A DNA stretch of 64,000 bases from Poriferisulfidus sp965221375 (lineage in GTDB: Bacteria > Pseudomonadota > Gammaproteobacteria > Poriferisulfidales > Poriferisulfidaceae). The first letter of the stretch is position 1; each line of letters begins with the position of its first letter. The position numbers and the translations under genes were made by a program. Shown here piece after piece: positions 25,305-34,758 of this stretch. The stretch covers positions 1,550,001 to 1,614,000 of the forward strand of contig OZ244883.1 of assembly GCA_965221375.1 (NCBI GenBank), written 5' to 3'. Below the pieces are notes generated by a model. The model saw only the letters and a list, made by a program, of their open reading frames with translations, was not told the origin of the DNA and ran no database searches.

Positions 25305-27484
25305 CTTCGGACCCGATCCTCGACGGTCTCAATGATGCGCAACGCTGTGCGGTCACCTCCGATCCCGAACACAGCACTCTGGTACTGGCAGGCGCAGGCT
25401 CCGGCAAGACACGGGCCCTGACCCATCGGTTTGCATGGCTGGTAGCCACGCAAGACCTGCAACCGCGCGAAATTCTGGCCGTCACTTTCACCAACAAGGC
25501 CGCCACCGAAATGCGCGGCCGTATCGAACAGTTGCTGAACGCCTCGACAGGCGGGTTGTGGATCGGCACGTTCCATGCCTTGTGCCGGCGCATGTTGCTG
25601 CGATTTCCCAAGGAAGCCGGGTTGCCGGAAAACTTCCAGATTCTCGATCGCGAGGATCAGAAAACTTTAATTCGCCAGATTCTGCGCGACCTGGGTTTGC
25701 CCCGCAAGGCACGTGACATTTCCAACAGCATCCGCTGGATCAGTCTGCGCAAGCGTGACGGCGTGCGCTCGCAGCATATTGAACCCACTTATCCGTTGGA
25801 CAAGCAATACATCCGAATCCTGCAGCGCTACGAGCAACGTTGCCAGCAAAGCGGCCTGGTAGATTTTGATGAACTGTTGCTGCGCTGCGTGGAACTGCTG
25901 CGCACGCATGATGCTGTGTTGCAGCATTACCGGCAACGCTTTCGGCACTTTCTGGTCGATGAGTTTCAGGACGTCGATGATCTGCAGTATTCGTGGCTGC
26001 GGCTGCTCACCGATGAGGCGTGTCCGCTGTTCGTGGTCGGCGATGACGACCAGTCCATTTATGGCTGGCGCGGTGCCCAACCCCGGCACATGCTTGACTT
26101 TGAAAAAAATCATCCCGGGACCCGGCGTTGGGCTTTGGAACAAAATTACCGCTCCTCCACGCCGATTTTGAATTGCGCCAATGCACTGATCGCCCATAAC
26201 ACCCAGCGCCTTAAGAAACGCTTGTGGTCGGATCTTCCCGACACCGGGCCGGTGGAAGTACTGGAAACCCCGAGCAGCGATCTTGAAGCCACTGCGGTCA
26301 TTCAGAAGGTCCAACAGTGGAAGGACCGTGGCGGCCGCTGGGATGAATGTACCGTGCTGTACCGCACCAATCGCCAGTCCCAGCCTTTTGAGACGGAAAT
26401 GCTACGTCTGAACATCCCTTATCGGGTATACGGCGGATTACGATTCTTTGAACGGCGCGAAGTCAAGGACGCTCTAGCGTACTTGCGCTTATGCATCAAT
26501 CCACATGACGATGTTTCGTGGTTGCGCGTCTGCAATCTGCCGGCTCGCGGTCTGGGAAACACCACACTCGAACGTGTACGCGACGCTGCAAACGCCGCAC
26601 ATTGCTCCCTGTTCGAAGCCGCCCGAGAGTTTCGTCAAACCGCATCCAATCCGCGCACTGCCAAGGCTTTGGAAGACTTTGAGAATTGTTTGACCGGCTT
26701 GCGCGAAGACACTGCGACGGGCGGTCTGGCTCAAGCCTTGCGGCTCATCCTCAAAGATACCGGGTTATGGAACATGTATCTGCAAAGTGACGAGGAGCTG
26801 GAAGAGACCCGTACGGAAAATCTGGACGAGCTCGTCAACTCGGCCGCCGCCTTTGAAGATCATTTCGATTCGGAAGAATACGAGAAAAAGAATGTCGTCG
26901 AAGCCTTTCTCGACAGCGCCACGCTGGAGGCGGGAGAGCGTGGGGAAGGCCCCAGCGATTCGGAAGCGGTGCAGTTGATGACTCTGCACATGGCCAAGGG
27001 ACTGGAATTCCCGCTGGTAATCATCACCGGACTCGAACAAGGCTCTCTGCCCATGGACCGGGAAGATGTCGCCATTGATGAAGAGCGTCGACTGTTTTAT
27101 GTCGGCATGACCCGTGCGCAAAAAAGCCTGACCTTGACCTTTGCGCAAGGACGAAGAATTTACGGTCAGTTCCGACCCGGGTTGGAGCCTTCCCTGTTTT
27201 TGGCGGAATTACCGACATCCTGCCTGAGTTTCAAAACATTTGGAGCCAGCAGTCGGTCCATTGAAGCCTCCTCTCCGCGACCCTCCGCAGCCGTCACCCG
27301 GCCCAAGCCGGTGTTTGACTCAAGTGTGCCTCCTCCCGGTGCGGAGGTGGAACATCCCAAGTTTGGATTGGGCACGATTCTGGAATACGAAGGCCAACAA
27401 CCTCATCTTCGGGTGAAGGTACATTTCGAGCAGGCCGGCTCTAAATACCTGATCTACAACCACGCCAAACTGACCCCGCTTTAA
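25301..27484 (+). CDS. uvrD: UvrD-type DNA helicase II
   Basis: A 727-residue SF1A helicase (E. coli UvrD 720). Motifs: Walker A GAGSGKT (31-37), VTFTNKAATEM, GTFHALC, LVDEFQD, DDDQSIYGWRGA, LEQNYRS, LMTLHMAKGLEF and VGMTRAQ. The C-terminal Tudor-like region has VEHPKFGLGTIL. It acts in nucleotide-excision and mismatch repair. The ATG overlaps the ubiB stop (ATGA), an uncommon coupling of uvrD with ubiquinone genes. Confidence 0.95.
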   Translation: MTSDPILDGLNDAQRCAVTSDPEHSTLVLAGAGSGKTRALTHRFAWLVATQDLQPREILAVTFTNKAATEMRGRIEQLLNASTGGLWIGTFHALCRRMLLRFPKEAGLPENFQILDREDQKTLIRQILRDLGLPRKARDISNSIRWISLRKRDGVRSQHIEPTYPLDKQYIRILQRYEQRCQQSGLVDFDELLLRCVELLRTHDAVLQHYRQRFRHFLVDEFQDVDDLQYSWLRLLTDEACPLFVVGDDDQSIYGWRGAQPRHMLDFEKNHPGTRRWALEQNYRSSTPILNCANALIAHNTQRLKKRLWSDLPDTGPVEVLETPSSDLEATAVIQKVQQWKDRGGRWDECTVLYRTNRQSQPFETEMLRLNIPYRVYGGLRFFERREVKDALAYLRLCINPHDDVSWLRVCNLPARGLGNTTLERVRDAANAAHCSLFEAAREFRQTASNPRTAKALEDFENCLTGLREDTATGGLAQALRLILKDTGLWNMYLQSDEELEETRTENLDELVNSAAAFEDHFDSEEYEKKNVVEAFLDSATLEAGERGEGPSDSEAVQLMTLHMAKGLEFPLVIITGLEQGSLPMDREDVAIDEERRLFYVGMTRAQKSLTLTFAQGRRIYGQFRPGLEPSLFLAELPTSCLSFKTFGASSRSIEASSPRPSAAVTRPKPVFDSSVPPPGAEVEHPKFGLGTILEYEGQQPHLRVKVHFEQAGSKYLIYNHAKLTPL

Positions 27485-27545
27485 CAATAGATTAAGTATT
27501 AACCAAACCCTTTCGATCTCAAATTTTTTAGCACTCCAAGCCCTT

Positions 27546-27551
27546 TATAAT
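27546..27551 (+). promoter_or_regulatory. Candidate -10 element before the TRAP binding-protein gene
   Basis: A perfect TATAAT occurs 30 bases before the ATG in the 97-base gap after uvrD. The -35 region is weak and T-rich. Confidence 0.4.
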
Positions 27552-27581
27552 AAAACTTTCCATGACTTGTTGACCTTCCCC

Positions 27582-28667
27582 ATGAAACGACGCGAATTTA
27601 TGGGCGCTACCGTCGCCGCCGCTGGCGGACTCGGGCTCGCAAAATCTCTCAAGGCCGATGCGCCGATGCGCTGGAAAATGGTGACGGGCTGGCCAAAAAA
27701 TTTCCCTGGCCTGGGCACGGGAGCCGAGACCCTGGCGGAAAAAATCGGAGAACTGTCCGATGGGCAGTTGCAGGTACAGGTCTACGGCGCTGGGGAACTG
27801 GTTCCTGCTTTTGAAGTCTTTGATGCGGTCAGCCAAGGGGCGGCGCAACTGGGACATAGTTCCGCCTACTACTGGAAAGGTAAAAATCCGGCGTTTCAGT
27901 TTTTCTCCGGGGTGCCCTTTGGCATGAATGTCGCTGAAATGAACAGTTGGCTGCGCAAAGGTGGCGGTCTGGAATTGTGGGAAGAAGCCTACGCACCTTT
28001 TGGGGTTCTGCCGCTGATCGCCGGTAGCACCATGGTGCAGATGGGCGGCTGGTTCAACAAGGAGATCAACCATATTGACGACCTGCAGGGCCTGCGTATG
28101 CGTATCCCAGGGCTGGGAGGCGAAGCCTTGCGACGTGCCGGAGGCACCCCCGTCAATATCAGCGGAAAAGAATTACTGGTCTCACTGCAGACCGGCGCCA
28201 TTGACGCCACGGAGTGGGTGGGCCCCTGGAATGATCTGGCCTTTGGCCTACATCGCGCCGCCGAATACTACTACTACCCCGGCTGGCAAGAACCCAACAC
28301 GATAGTCGAATGCCTGGTCAACCGCGAAGCTTTTGATTCACTCCCGGAAAATCTGCAATCCGTTGTTCGGGCGGCCGCACTGGCCGCCAACGATGACATG
28401 ATCTGTGACTATGTGGCCCACAATCACGATGCCCTGGATGCCCTGATTAATCAACACCAGGTCAAATTACGGGCATTCCCGGATGCCGTACTGCAGACCT
28501 TACGCCGGCACGCCGAGGAGGTGGTTCAAGAATTGGCGGCTTCCGACCCTCTCGCACAACGGATCCATGAAAGTTACTCCAATTTTTACGCCAAAGTACG
28601 CCGCTGGACCGAAGTTTCCGAAAAAGCCTATCTGGATGCCCGTTCTCGAAACGAGTCTTCCAGTTAG
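27582..28667 (+). CDS. dctP: TRAP transporter periplasmic substrate-binding protein
   Basis: A 361-residue DctP-type binding protein of the TakP/FcbT1 subgroup (COG4663), which binds 2-oxo acids or related carboxylates. Twin-arginine signal (MKRREFMG). Signatures are WKMVTGWPKNFPGLGTGAETLAE, ASQGAAQLGHSS-like VSQGAAQLGHSS, GLRMRIPGLGGE and ATEWVGPWNDLAFGLHRAA. The WVGPWND stretch fits the TakP substrate and cation site. The ATG at 27582 is chosen because the Tat motif follows at once. The membrane subunits are 0.75 kb downstream on the other strand. Confidence 0.9.
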   Translation: MKRREFMGATVAAAGGLGLAKSLKADAPMRWKMVTGWPKNFPGLGTGAETLAEKIGELSDGQLQVQVYGAGELVPAFEVFDAVSQGAAQLGHSSAYYWKGKNPAFQFFSGVPFGMNVAEMNSWLRKGGGLELWEEAYAPFGVLPLIAGSTMVQMGGWFNKEINHIDDLQGLRMRIPGLGGEALRRAGGTPVNISGKELLVSLQTGAIDATEWVGPWNDLAFGLHRAAEYYYYPGWQEPNTIVECLVNREAFDSLPENLQSVVRAAALAANDDMICDYVAHNHDALDALINQHQVKLRAFPDAVLQTLRRHAEEVVQELAASDPLAQRIHESYSNFYAKVRRWTEVSEKAYLDARSRNESSS

Positions 28668-28751
28668 CCGACCCGGATCGGAAATCGTCACATCTCATCG
28701 ACCAAACAAGTATTGAAGCACATCGTTTCAGCAGGATCAGATTACTCTCAA

Positions 28752-28784
28752 CTATCTATCTTGAGATAGGAAATCGTGTAAAAT
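28752..28784 (+). promoter_or_regulatory. Hairpin and -10 element upstream of the membrane protein gene
   Basis: CTATCT (28752-28757) pairs with AGATAG (28764-28769), and TAAAAT lies at 28779-28784, 38 bases before the ATG at 28822. The arrangement could be a promoter with an operator over its -35 region. Confidence 0.35.
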
Positions 28785-28821
28785 ACCGCCTCGCGAGGAC
28801 TCGCACTACCCGAATTCCTGA

Positions 28822-29397
28822 ATGAACGCATTTCTTGACGACCCGTCCTTAGCTGCTTTGGTGTTGTATTACGGCGCTTTCGCGCTGAACTTTATTTTTG
28901 CGCTGTGGATGGCCACCGCTGCGACGCGCATGCGTGAGACAGATTATTGGCTTCCCCGCATGGTGGTGACCGTGGCGGGCTTGGCCTACGCCATTATCTC
29001 CATCTCCATGCTCAAAAATCCCGAGTTTGCCCCACACGCCAGCAGCTTGGTATGGTGGTGGCTCACTGCTTTGGCGGGCATCTTGGTCGTAGTACACAAC
29101 TTCAAGCCACAGCCCATCAATGTGGTGCGCCTTATCACTTACGTTGGCGCGATTGTTTCCATTTGGGGCACGACCGTTGTCTTCAACGAACAAGCCGCGT
29201 TTGGTGAGTTGGGCACTTATTACGGCTTTTTCGCTGCGAATTTGGCCGCTGCGGTCTGGCTGATTCTGAATGCGATGATGAGCTCCGACGAGCAAATGAA
29301 ACGACGCCTGATCTCATTGGGCACGGGAGTCGTGTACGTGGGCTTGGTGATTACCGCAGTCGTCTCCATGCAGATGATTTTGGAGTCGCCGTACTAA
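28822..29397 (+). CDS. Multi-pass membrane protein, unknown function
   Basis: A 191-residue integral membrane protein with five or six hydrophobic helices (first at ALVLYYGAFALNFIFALWMA, last at LISLGTGVVYVGLVITAVVSM). No catalytic motif visible. It lies between the TRAP binding-protein gene and the convergent dctM gene, ending 20 bases from it. It does not resemble DctQ. Family unknown. Confidence 0.7.
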   Translation: MNAFLDDPSLAALVLYYGAFALNFIFALWMATAATRMRETDYWLPRMVVTVAGLAYAIISISMLKNPEFAPHASSLVWWWLTALAGILVVVHNFKPQPINVVRLITYVGAIVSIWGTTVVFNEQAAFGELGTYYGFFAANLAAAVWLILNAMMSSDEQMKRRLISLGTGVVYVGLVITAVVSMQMILESPY

Positions 29398-29417
29398 TAA
29401 AGTTCGGCGCGCAGCCT

Positions 29418-30785
29418 CTAAATCCCAAATATTTTCGCCGGCAGCCAGGTCGCCAGACTTGGCCAGAATGCCAGAATGCCCAACATCAGCAGCTGCATGA
29501 GGATAAAGGGGCGAACTCCTCTGTAAATTTGAACGGTCCGCACGGTATCCGGGGCCACACCACGCAAATAAAACAACGCAAAACCAAAGGGCGGCGTCAA
29601 AAACGATGTCTGGAGGTTAATCGCAATCATCACACCCAACCAGACGGGATCCAAGCCCATCATCAGCAGCACGGGAGCGACCAACGGCACCACTACATAA
29701 GTGATTTCAATAAAGTCCAACACGAATCCCAACACAAACATCAGCAACATCACGGCCGCTACCGCCCCCACTACCCCACCGGGCAGGTCTGAAAGCCACG
29801 CATGCACCACATCATCGCCACCCAGAGCCCGAAACACCAGTGAAAAAAACGAAGCTCCCAACAGCACCATAAACACCATACTGGTCGTACGCGCCGTGTC
29901 GTGCACGACTTCGCGCAACATCTCCAGACGTACAGGACCGTTGCGACGTGCCAAAATCAAGCTGCCCACCGCACCCAAAGAAGCCGCTTCCGTCGGTGTG
30001 GCGTAGCCCGCCATGATGGATCCCAGCACCGCCACAATCAAGGCAATCGGCGCAATTAATGTGATCAGTGCTTCTCCCAACCCCACGGAAGCTGCCGCGT
30101 TTGTACTCGGCGGCAGACGCTCTGGAGACCTCCAGGCAGTGGCCAACATATAAATCAGGTACATGCCGACGAGTGCCAGACTCGGCAAGACTGCTCCAGC
30201 AAACAAATCTGCGACCGAGACGGTCTGTGGAGAAAAAATACCCATATCCAATTGCGCCTTCTGAAAGGCCGACGACATTACATCGCCCAATAGCACCAGC
30301 ACAATTGAAGGGGGCACAATCTGACCCAAGGTGCCCGACGCGCAAATCGCTCCACATGCGACTGAAGGGTCATAACCTCGCCGCAACATGCCGGGCAACG
30401 CCAGCAATCCCAACGTCACGACGGTCGCACCCACAATGCCGGTACTGGCGGCAAGCAGGACACCGACCAGTAAAACCGCCAGACCCAAGCCTCCAGGCAG
30501 AGCTCCACAAAGCCGGCTCATCGCATCCAGTAAATCTTCCGCCACTCGAGAGCGCTGTAGGGTCACTCCCATAAACACAAACAATGGCACGGCCACCAGA
30601 ATGTCGTTGGTCATAATCCCGAAAACTCGAGACGGCAGCGTCAGCAACAATGCAGGATCCAACACTCCCGTGGCCGTCGCCATCCCCGCCACCAGCAAAG
30701 ACACACCAGCCAAGGTAAAGGCAACCGGATAACCCGCCACTAACGCCAGTATGACCAAGCCGAACAGCGCCAATGGCCAGCTCAT
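29418..30785 (-). CDS. dctM: TRAP transporter large permease DctM
   Basis: A 455-residue large membrane subunit of a TRAP transporter, with twelve or so helices. Family signatures are VPLFVFMG, GIVGATVVTLGLLALPGMLRRGYDPSVACGAICASGTLGQIVPPSIVLVLLGD (visible over about 125-175) and PTEAASLGA. It carries Na+-driven solute uptake together with DctQ and the binding protein. It starts inside the dctQ stop (ATGA overlap). The C-terminal end (ATWLPAKIFGI) is normal. Confidence 0.93.
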   Translation of the reverse strand: MSWPLALFGLVILALVAGYPVAFTLAGVSLLVAGMATATGVLDPALLLTLPSRVFGIMTNDILVAVPLFVFMGVTLQRSRVAEDLLDAMSRLCGALPGGLGLAVLLVGVLLAASTGIVGATVVTLGLLALPGMLRRGYDPSVACGAICASGTLGQIVPPSIVLVLLGDVMSSAFQKAQLDMGIFSPQTVSVADLFAGAVLPSLALVGMYLIYMLATAWRSPERLPPSTNAAASVGLGEALITLIAPIALIVAVLGSIMAGYATPTEAASLGAVGSLILARRNGPVRLEMLREVVHDTARTTSMVFMVLLGASFFSLVFRALGGDDVVHAWLSDLPGGVVGAVAAVMLLMFVLGFVLDFIEITYVVVPLVAPVLLMMGLDPVWLGVMIAINLQTSFLTPPFGFALFYLRGVAPDTVRTVQIYRGVRPFILMQLLMLGILAFWPSLATWLPAKIFGI

Positions 30786-31297
30786 GATTTTGGCTCCAAC
30801 AAATCAGCCACGCGGCGGCAAATATCCGCTACTCCCTGCAGCAACAACAAAACCGCGGTGACCGGAATAACCGCCTTGAGCAAATATAAGAATGGCAGTC
30901 CCCCGGTCTCACGTGAAGCCTCTCCCAAAGCCCAGGCACGTTCGGCATAGTCATAGGACAACCACAACAGGACTGCTGCCGTCGGCAAAAGGAAGAAAAT
31001 CGAACCCAACACATTGACCCACGCCTGACGGCGCGCACTCATGGCGCGATACCACACATCCACGCGCACCTGCTTGTCCAGACGAAAAGTCCAAGCTGCC
31101 GCCAGCATGAACACTGCCGCGTGCATGTAGGTGATGATTTCCTGTAGATAGATGCGCCCGAAATTGAAACCGTAGCGCAGCACGACCACTGCAAACGTTA
31201 GTAACACCATGGCCAGGACCAGCCATGCCACAGCACGGCCAATCAGAGTACTGATGTGGCTTAATATCCGATCAACGGAATGCAGAAAATGGGACAC
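30782..31297 (-). CDS. dctQ: TRAP transporter small permease DctQ
   Basis: A 171-residue small membrane subunit with four helices. The helix pattern and the QEIITYMHAAVFMLAAAWTFRLDKQVRVDV stretch (about residues 52-82) are typical of DctQ proteins of the TakQ/FcbT2 group. It is directly upstream of dctM. Together with the binding protein encoded on the opposite strand it would complete one transporter. Confidence 0.88.
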   Translation of the reverse strand: MSHFLHSVDRILSHISTLIGRAVAWLVLAMVLLTFAVVVLRYGFNFGRIYLQEIITYMHAAVFMLAAAWTFRLDKQVRVDVWYRAMSARRQAWVNVLGSIFFLLPTAAVLLWLSYDYAERAWALGEASRETGGLPFLYLLKAVIPVTAVLLLLQGVADICRRVADLLEPKS

Positions 31298-31467
31298 AAG
31301 AGGTGTAAGGAAAGGAGTTGGAGAACGTTGACCGCGAAAGAATTATTTTATGCTGGCTTGTATTTTCTACTATAACACTTACCCAAGGCACCGCGCTAAA
31401 TAAGGAGTTGGTTATAGACTGGCATGGCATTTTCTATGGTCTAGCTTGAGCACTAACAGTACAAAAA
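31298..31467. other. Intergenic region upstream of dctQ
   Basis: About 170 AT-rich bases between the dctQ start and the porin terminator. It should hold the dctQM promoter; TATAGT and TACAAG can be read on the minus strand, but no convincing -35/-10 pair stands out. Confidence 0.4.
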
Positions 31468-31491
31468 ACAGGCGCCCCGAAGGGCGCCTGT
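31468..31491 (-). terminator. Terminator of porin gene 1
   Basis: Perfect 10-base stem ACAGGCGCCC/GGGCGCCTGT closed, on the minus strand, by a TTCG tetraloop and followed by a run of T. It sits 28 bases after the porin stop. Confidence 0.9.
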
Positions 31492-31518
31492 TGGTCTGGT
31501 TGTGACCAGTCGATTAAA

Positions 31519-32937
31519 TTAATCGAACCAGTGCACGATACCTAAAGCAAACATTTCGACTTCAGAGTTGGCAGTGGCCAATCCGGTGCCAGAAATACCC
31601 TGCCCATAACTTCCATTATCGTCGTTGTCGACTTCAGAATAAGTTACGCGCAACTCAGTACCTGCGGGCATGGTATAGAACAAACCAACGTTCCACGCAT
31701 CCGCAGCAGTCTCTTGCCAATCTCCGGTGCATGCTCCACAGGAAACTTCCAGATCATCCGCATCCATATAGGAAAAACGGAAATCCAATGGGCCGCCAAA
31801 TTTGATTTTGCCGGAAATCATCCATGCTTCACGCTCGAATTTCACGTTGCTATTCGCAGTTACACTGGCTCTAGTGTTGCTGTCATCAGTGCCGAGATTG
31901 AGTTTATACGAATCAGAGTTTGGATAACCAAAGGCTGTCATGGCAGTATCAAAGTCAACAACACCATCAAACTCATATTCCAAATCTTCATACATGGCGG
32001 AGAGTTGAACACTCATCCCATCACCCATGTCCATGATGTAGCGGCCTGCAAGCCGGATGCTTTCCGCATCCGAACTCTTCATGACAGCTCTCAGTTTGGT
32101 AGCGTCATGTGGATCCTTTCCACTGATTGAGTCCGCCGTCCAATCTTCGTGCTCTTGCCATGTGACGGCCAGCCACAATGGTCCATTGGTATAAGCCAAA
32201 CTGCTTGACCGAATCACCGGATCGAGCTCATCACTTTTAACATCGTCGTTCGTATCGGTAGTGCCCATGGTATCTATAGTATGAGTGGTTTCATCCCGCT
32301 TTCCAACTGTCCAGGCGAAGCGGAATACAAAGCCATTCCAGTTGGGCGACCAATACTGGATTATGCCTTCCTGTCGACGGTTGAAACCAGTATCCCAAGC
32401 AGCGCCCGCATAATTGAACTCATTTCCATTGAAACCTGTACCAGGACCCGCATTCGAGGCTGAGGAATCAAAATCGCCCGTGTTGTAGAAGATGGTAGTA
32501 GCACCAACCGATCCCATGATGCTGGTGTGCGAATCCGCACCCGCATCGTAGAACGGATCTACCCACTGTGCAACCCCTTCGTTATAGGGAAGCAACCATG
32601 TGGCGAGCATAATCTCACCCAAGTCCGGGTGCGACAAGCCAATTTTGGAGTTACGGTTGCACCAGCCGGTACCGCCCGCATAATGATTGAAATAGGTGAA
32701 CTGCTCACATTGGAGATTGACGTGGATACCATTCATACCCGTATCGACACTGGCTGCAAAACCAATGTTGCCGGCATTTGACTGAATACGATCAAAACTT
32801 GTGCCGTTATTATCCACAAACTCCCAAGAATGGTTTTGCCACCCATAGAGATTAATCGTCTCGGCTTGAGCTGCGAACGGAGCCGCCACCAAAGCTATCG
32901 CGATTAGAAATGGTTTTTCATTAATTTTCATGGACAT
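31519..32937 (-). CDS. Outer-membrane porin-like protein 1
   Basis: A 472-residue beta-barrel protein of the general bacterial porin type (Porin_4-like). Signal peptide ends AAPFAAQA, then ETINLYGWQNHSWEFVD begins the barrel. Alternating hydrophobic strands run to the C-terminal strand SEVEMFALGIVHWFD. The last residue is Asp, not the usual Phe. Four cysteines (NLQCEQF, GWCNR, SCGAC) are shared with the two paralogues nearby. Differences among the three are concentrated in loops, for example the insertion near KDPHDATKLRAV. Substrate unknown. Confidence 0.85.
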   Translation of the reverse strand: MSMKINEKPFLIAIALVAAPFAAQAETINLYGWQNHSWEFVDNNGTSFDRIQSNAGNIGFAASVDTGMNGIHVNLQCEQFTYFNHYAGGTGWCNRNSKIGLSHPDLGEIMLATWLLPYNEGVAQWVDPFYDAGADSHTSIMGSVGATTIFYNTGDFDSSASNAGPGTGFNGNEFNYAGAAWDTGFNRRQEGIIQYWSPNWNGFVFRFAWTVGKRDETTHTIDTMGTTDTNDDVKSDELDPVIRSSSLAYTNGPLWLAVTWQEHEDWTADSISGKDPHDATKLRAVMKSSDAESIRLAGRYIMDMGDGMSVQLSAMYEDLEYEFDGVVDFDTAMTAFGYPNSDSYKLNLGTDDSNTRASVTANSNVKFEREAWMISGKIKFGGPLDFRFSYMDADDLEVSCGACTGDWQETAADAWNVGLFYTMPAGTELRVTYSEVDNDDNGSYGQGISGTGLATANSEVEMFALGIVHWFD

Positions 32938-33167
32938 GGGAATTCCACTCTTACCCCTCCCTTCGGAGCGACTGGTCTCGTTATATGCAAGAAATCCAAC
33001 TCTGACGCCTGAAAAATTCTTCTGTTCCCATCACATGCATGAGGTGTCCTAAATAAATGAGAAAACTTAAACTGTAAGTTCAAAAAGAATCAAAGCTTTT
33101 TGTACATACTTCGTGATCACATAACGTGTCACATAGATAAAAGCAATAACAATGGAGAAATTCAATT
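32938..33167. other. Intergenic region between porin 1 and the IS110 transposase
   Basis: 230 AT-rich bases expected to hold the porin 1 promoter (minus strand) and the left part of the insertion sequence. A short inverted repeat CTTA-AACTG-TAAG lies near 33067-33079. I could not find the exact left end of the element. Confidence 0.4.
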
Positions 33168-34331
33168 ATGAAACTAGTTGCCGACACCCCTACCGCTACA
33201 CATAAATCTTCTTTACCCATCTCTTATGCCGGCTATGTGGGCATGGATGTCCATAAAGACACCATTGCTGTCGCTGTTGCTTACGCTGGACGTGAAAAAC
33301 CGGAATCCTTAGGCACCATACCCAATACCAACAAAGCGGTTTCAAAATTGGCCAATCGTTTATACCAAAATCAAAATATTTTTTTATTCTGCTACGAAGC
33401 AGGTCCCTGCGGATATACCCTCCATCAAAACTTGACGACCATGGGTATTGACTGCCAAGTGGTCGCGCCTCCGCGGAATGAGCGAATCAAAACGGATCGA
33501 AGAGATGCACTACGCCTCGCACATCTATTGCGGGCAGGAGAATTAGTTGAAGTTTGGGTGCCTGACAAAGAACAAGAGGCCATCCGGGACTTATGCCGCT
33601 GCCGAGCAGATTTCAAAATGCATCAGAAAAAAATTCGACAGCAGTTAAATGCTTTCTTGTTGCGCCATGGCCATCATTGGCCGAGCAATCACAAGCGCTG
33701 GACGCGCAAACACATGGAATGGATTGAAACTCTAGAATTCCTCTTCACTTCACAAGAACAAGTTCGTGATGAGTATATTGCTGCCATTCGACTGGCGGAA
33801 TCACGCATGCTGGATTTAAACCGGAAACTGGATCAAGCATTGCCCTCATGGTCGTGGGCTCCGGTAGCGAATGATCTGATGGCATTGCGTGGCTTTGATC
33901 AGTTGTCAGCGATGACTTTGTTGTCAGAATTGGGAGATTTGAGTCGGTTCGAGTCCCCTAGCCACTTAATGAGCTATTTGGGTTTGGTCCCGAGTATATA
34001 CAGTTCGGGGACCCATCGTCGGACTGGTGGAGTAACACAAGCGGGGAATCGTCATGCTCGGCAAGTATTGGTGGAAGCAGCTTGGTGTTATCGCTTTCCT
34101 GCCCGGCAAACAAGCTACATTACCCGCAAAGCCGAGAACGCCACAGCGTCTGCCTACGCTCAAGCGATTGCCTGGAAGGCGCAGAAGCGCTTGTGTCAAC
34201 GCTATCGACAAATGATTCGAGCCGGGAAAAATCAAAAAACAGTTTGTGTTGCCATTGCCCGGGAATTGGCAGGTTTCGTATGGGATGTTTTCTGCCATGA
34301 ACAATCACGCAATAATAGAAGAAAGGCATAA
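33168..34331 (+). CDS. IS110-family transposase (DEDD recombinase)
   Basis: A 387-residue IS110-family recombinase. N-terminal RuvC-like DEDD residues: D27 in VGMDVHKD, E in CYEAGPCGY, and two Asp in KTDRRDALRLA. The C-terminal Transposase_20 domain has LRGFDQLSAMTLLSELGDLSRF, MSYLGLVPS and the serine-containing SIYSSGTHRRTGG. IS110 enzymes are guided by a structured bridge RNA from a non-coding end of the element. The gene appears intact. It sits between two porin paralogues. The long non-coding right side suggests the IS1111 subgroup. Confidence 0.92.
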   Translation: MKLVADTPTATHKSSLPISYAGYVGMDVHKDTIAVAVAYAGREKPESLGTIPNTNKAVSKLANRLYQNQNIFLFCYEAGPCGYTLHQNLTTMGIDCQVVAPPRNERIKTDRRDALRLAHLLRAGELVEVWVPDKEQEAIRDLCRCRADFKMHQKKIRQQLNAFLLRHGHHWPSNHKRWTRKHMEWIETLEFLFTSQEQVRDEYIAAIRLAESRMLDLNRKLDQALPSWSWAPVANDLMALRGFDQLSAMTLLSELGDLSRFESPSHLMSYLGLVPSIYSSGTHRRTGGVTQAGNRHARQVLVEAAWCYRFPARQTSYITRKAENATASAYAQAIAWKAQKRLCQRYRQMIRAGKNQKTVCVAIARELAGFVWDVFCHEQSRNNRRKA

Positions 34332-34347
34332 TTAAGCATCAATACCG

Positions 34348-34573
34348 GTTGCCGGTCGCAGAAATCAGAGTGTTTCAGCTTTTTGGAAAATTCTTGGCAT
34401 TTCTATATTGGCGCAAGCACAGCACCATATGCTTTGCTTGCGATCCATGCTATTAGACGAAGACCAGTTCCCGCGACAATTCATCAGGTCATTTCGAGAT
34501 TGATTCGAGTTTTTCCGAATAGTGGCTTCCTGTCGCACAGAGCTGGAGCATTCTGATTTCTGCGCCCGGCAAC
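34348..34573. repeat. 25-base inverted repeat flanking a 176-base spacer
   Basis: The arm at 34348-34372 (begins GTTGCCGGTCGCAGAAATCA) pairs with 34549-34573 at 23 of 25 positions. It starts 17 bases after the transposase stop. It may delimit the right non-coding part of the IS, encode a structured RNA, or be a small non-autonomous element. Confidence 0.6.
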
Positions 34574-34758
34574 TTTATCTGAGAATTTTTGAAATAATCT
34601 CCCCAAGGGAGGCCAGAAAGTACCCATTCACTCTATTTCTAGTGCATGAAGTAGCGCAAAACAAAAATTGGTCAATATACCTTACCTCATAATATTTTAC
34701 TTGTTGATTTTCAATGAAAATATTCCTAAATTTGAGAGACTGCCCCAGTCATTTTATA

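Larger units (their letters stand above)
33168..34573 (+). mobile_element. IS110/IS1111-type insertion sequence, minimum extent
   Basis: The minimum extent spans the transposase gene and the right-hand non-coding segment up to the outer arm of the 25-base inverted repeat. True ends are not resolved: IS110 elements often lack terminal inverted repeats and target duplications, and no clear direct repeat was seen around the region. The 34574-34758 stretch holds no gene. Confidence 0.5.

Noticed and set aside
28822..29397. Membrane protein as a TRAP small permease
   Set aside because: It lacks the DctQ motif pattern, has five or six rather than four helices, and a proper dctQ lies next to dctM.
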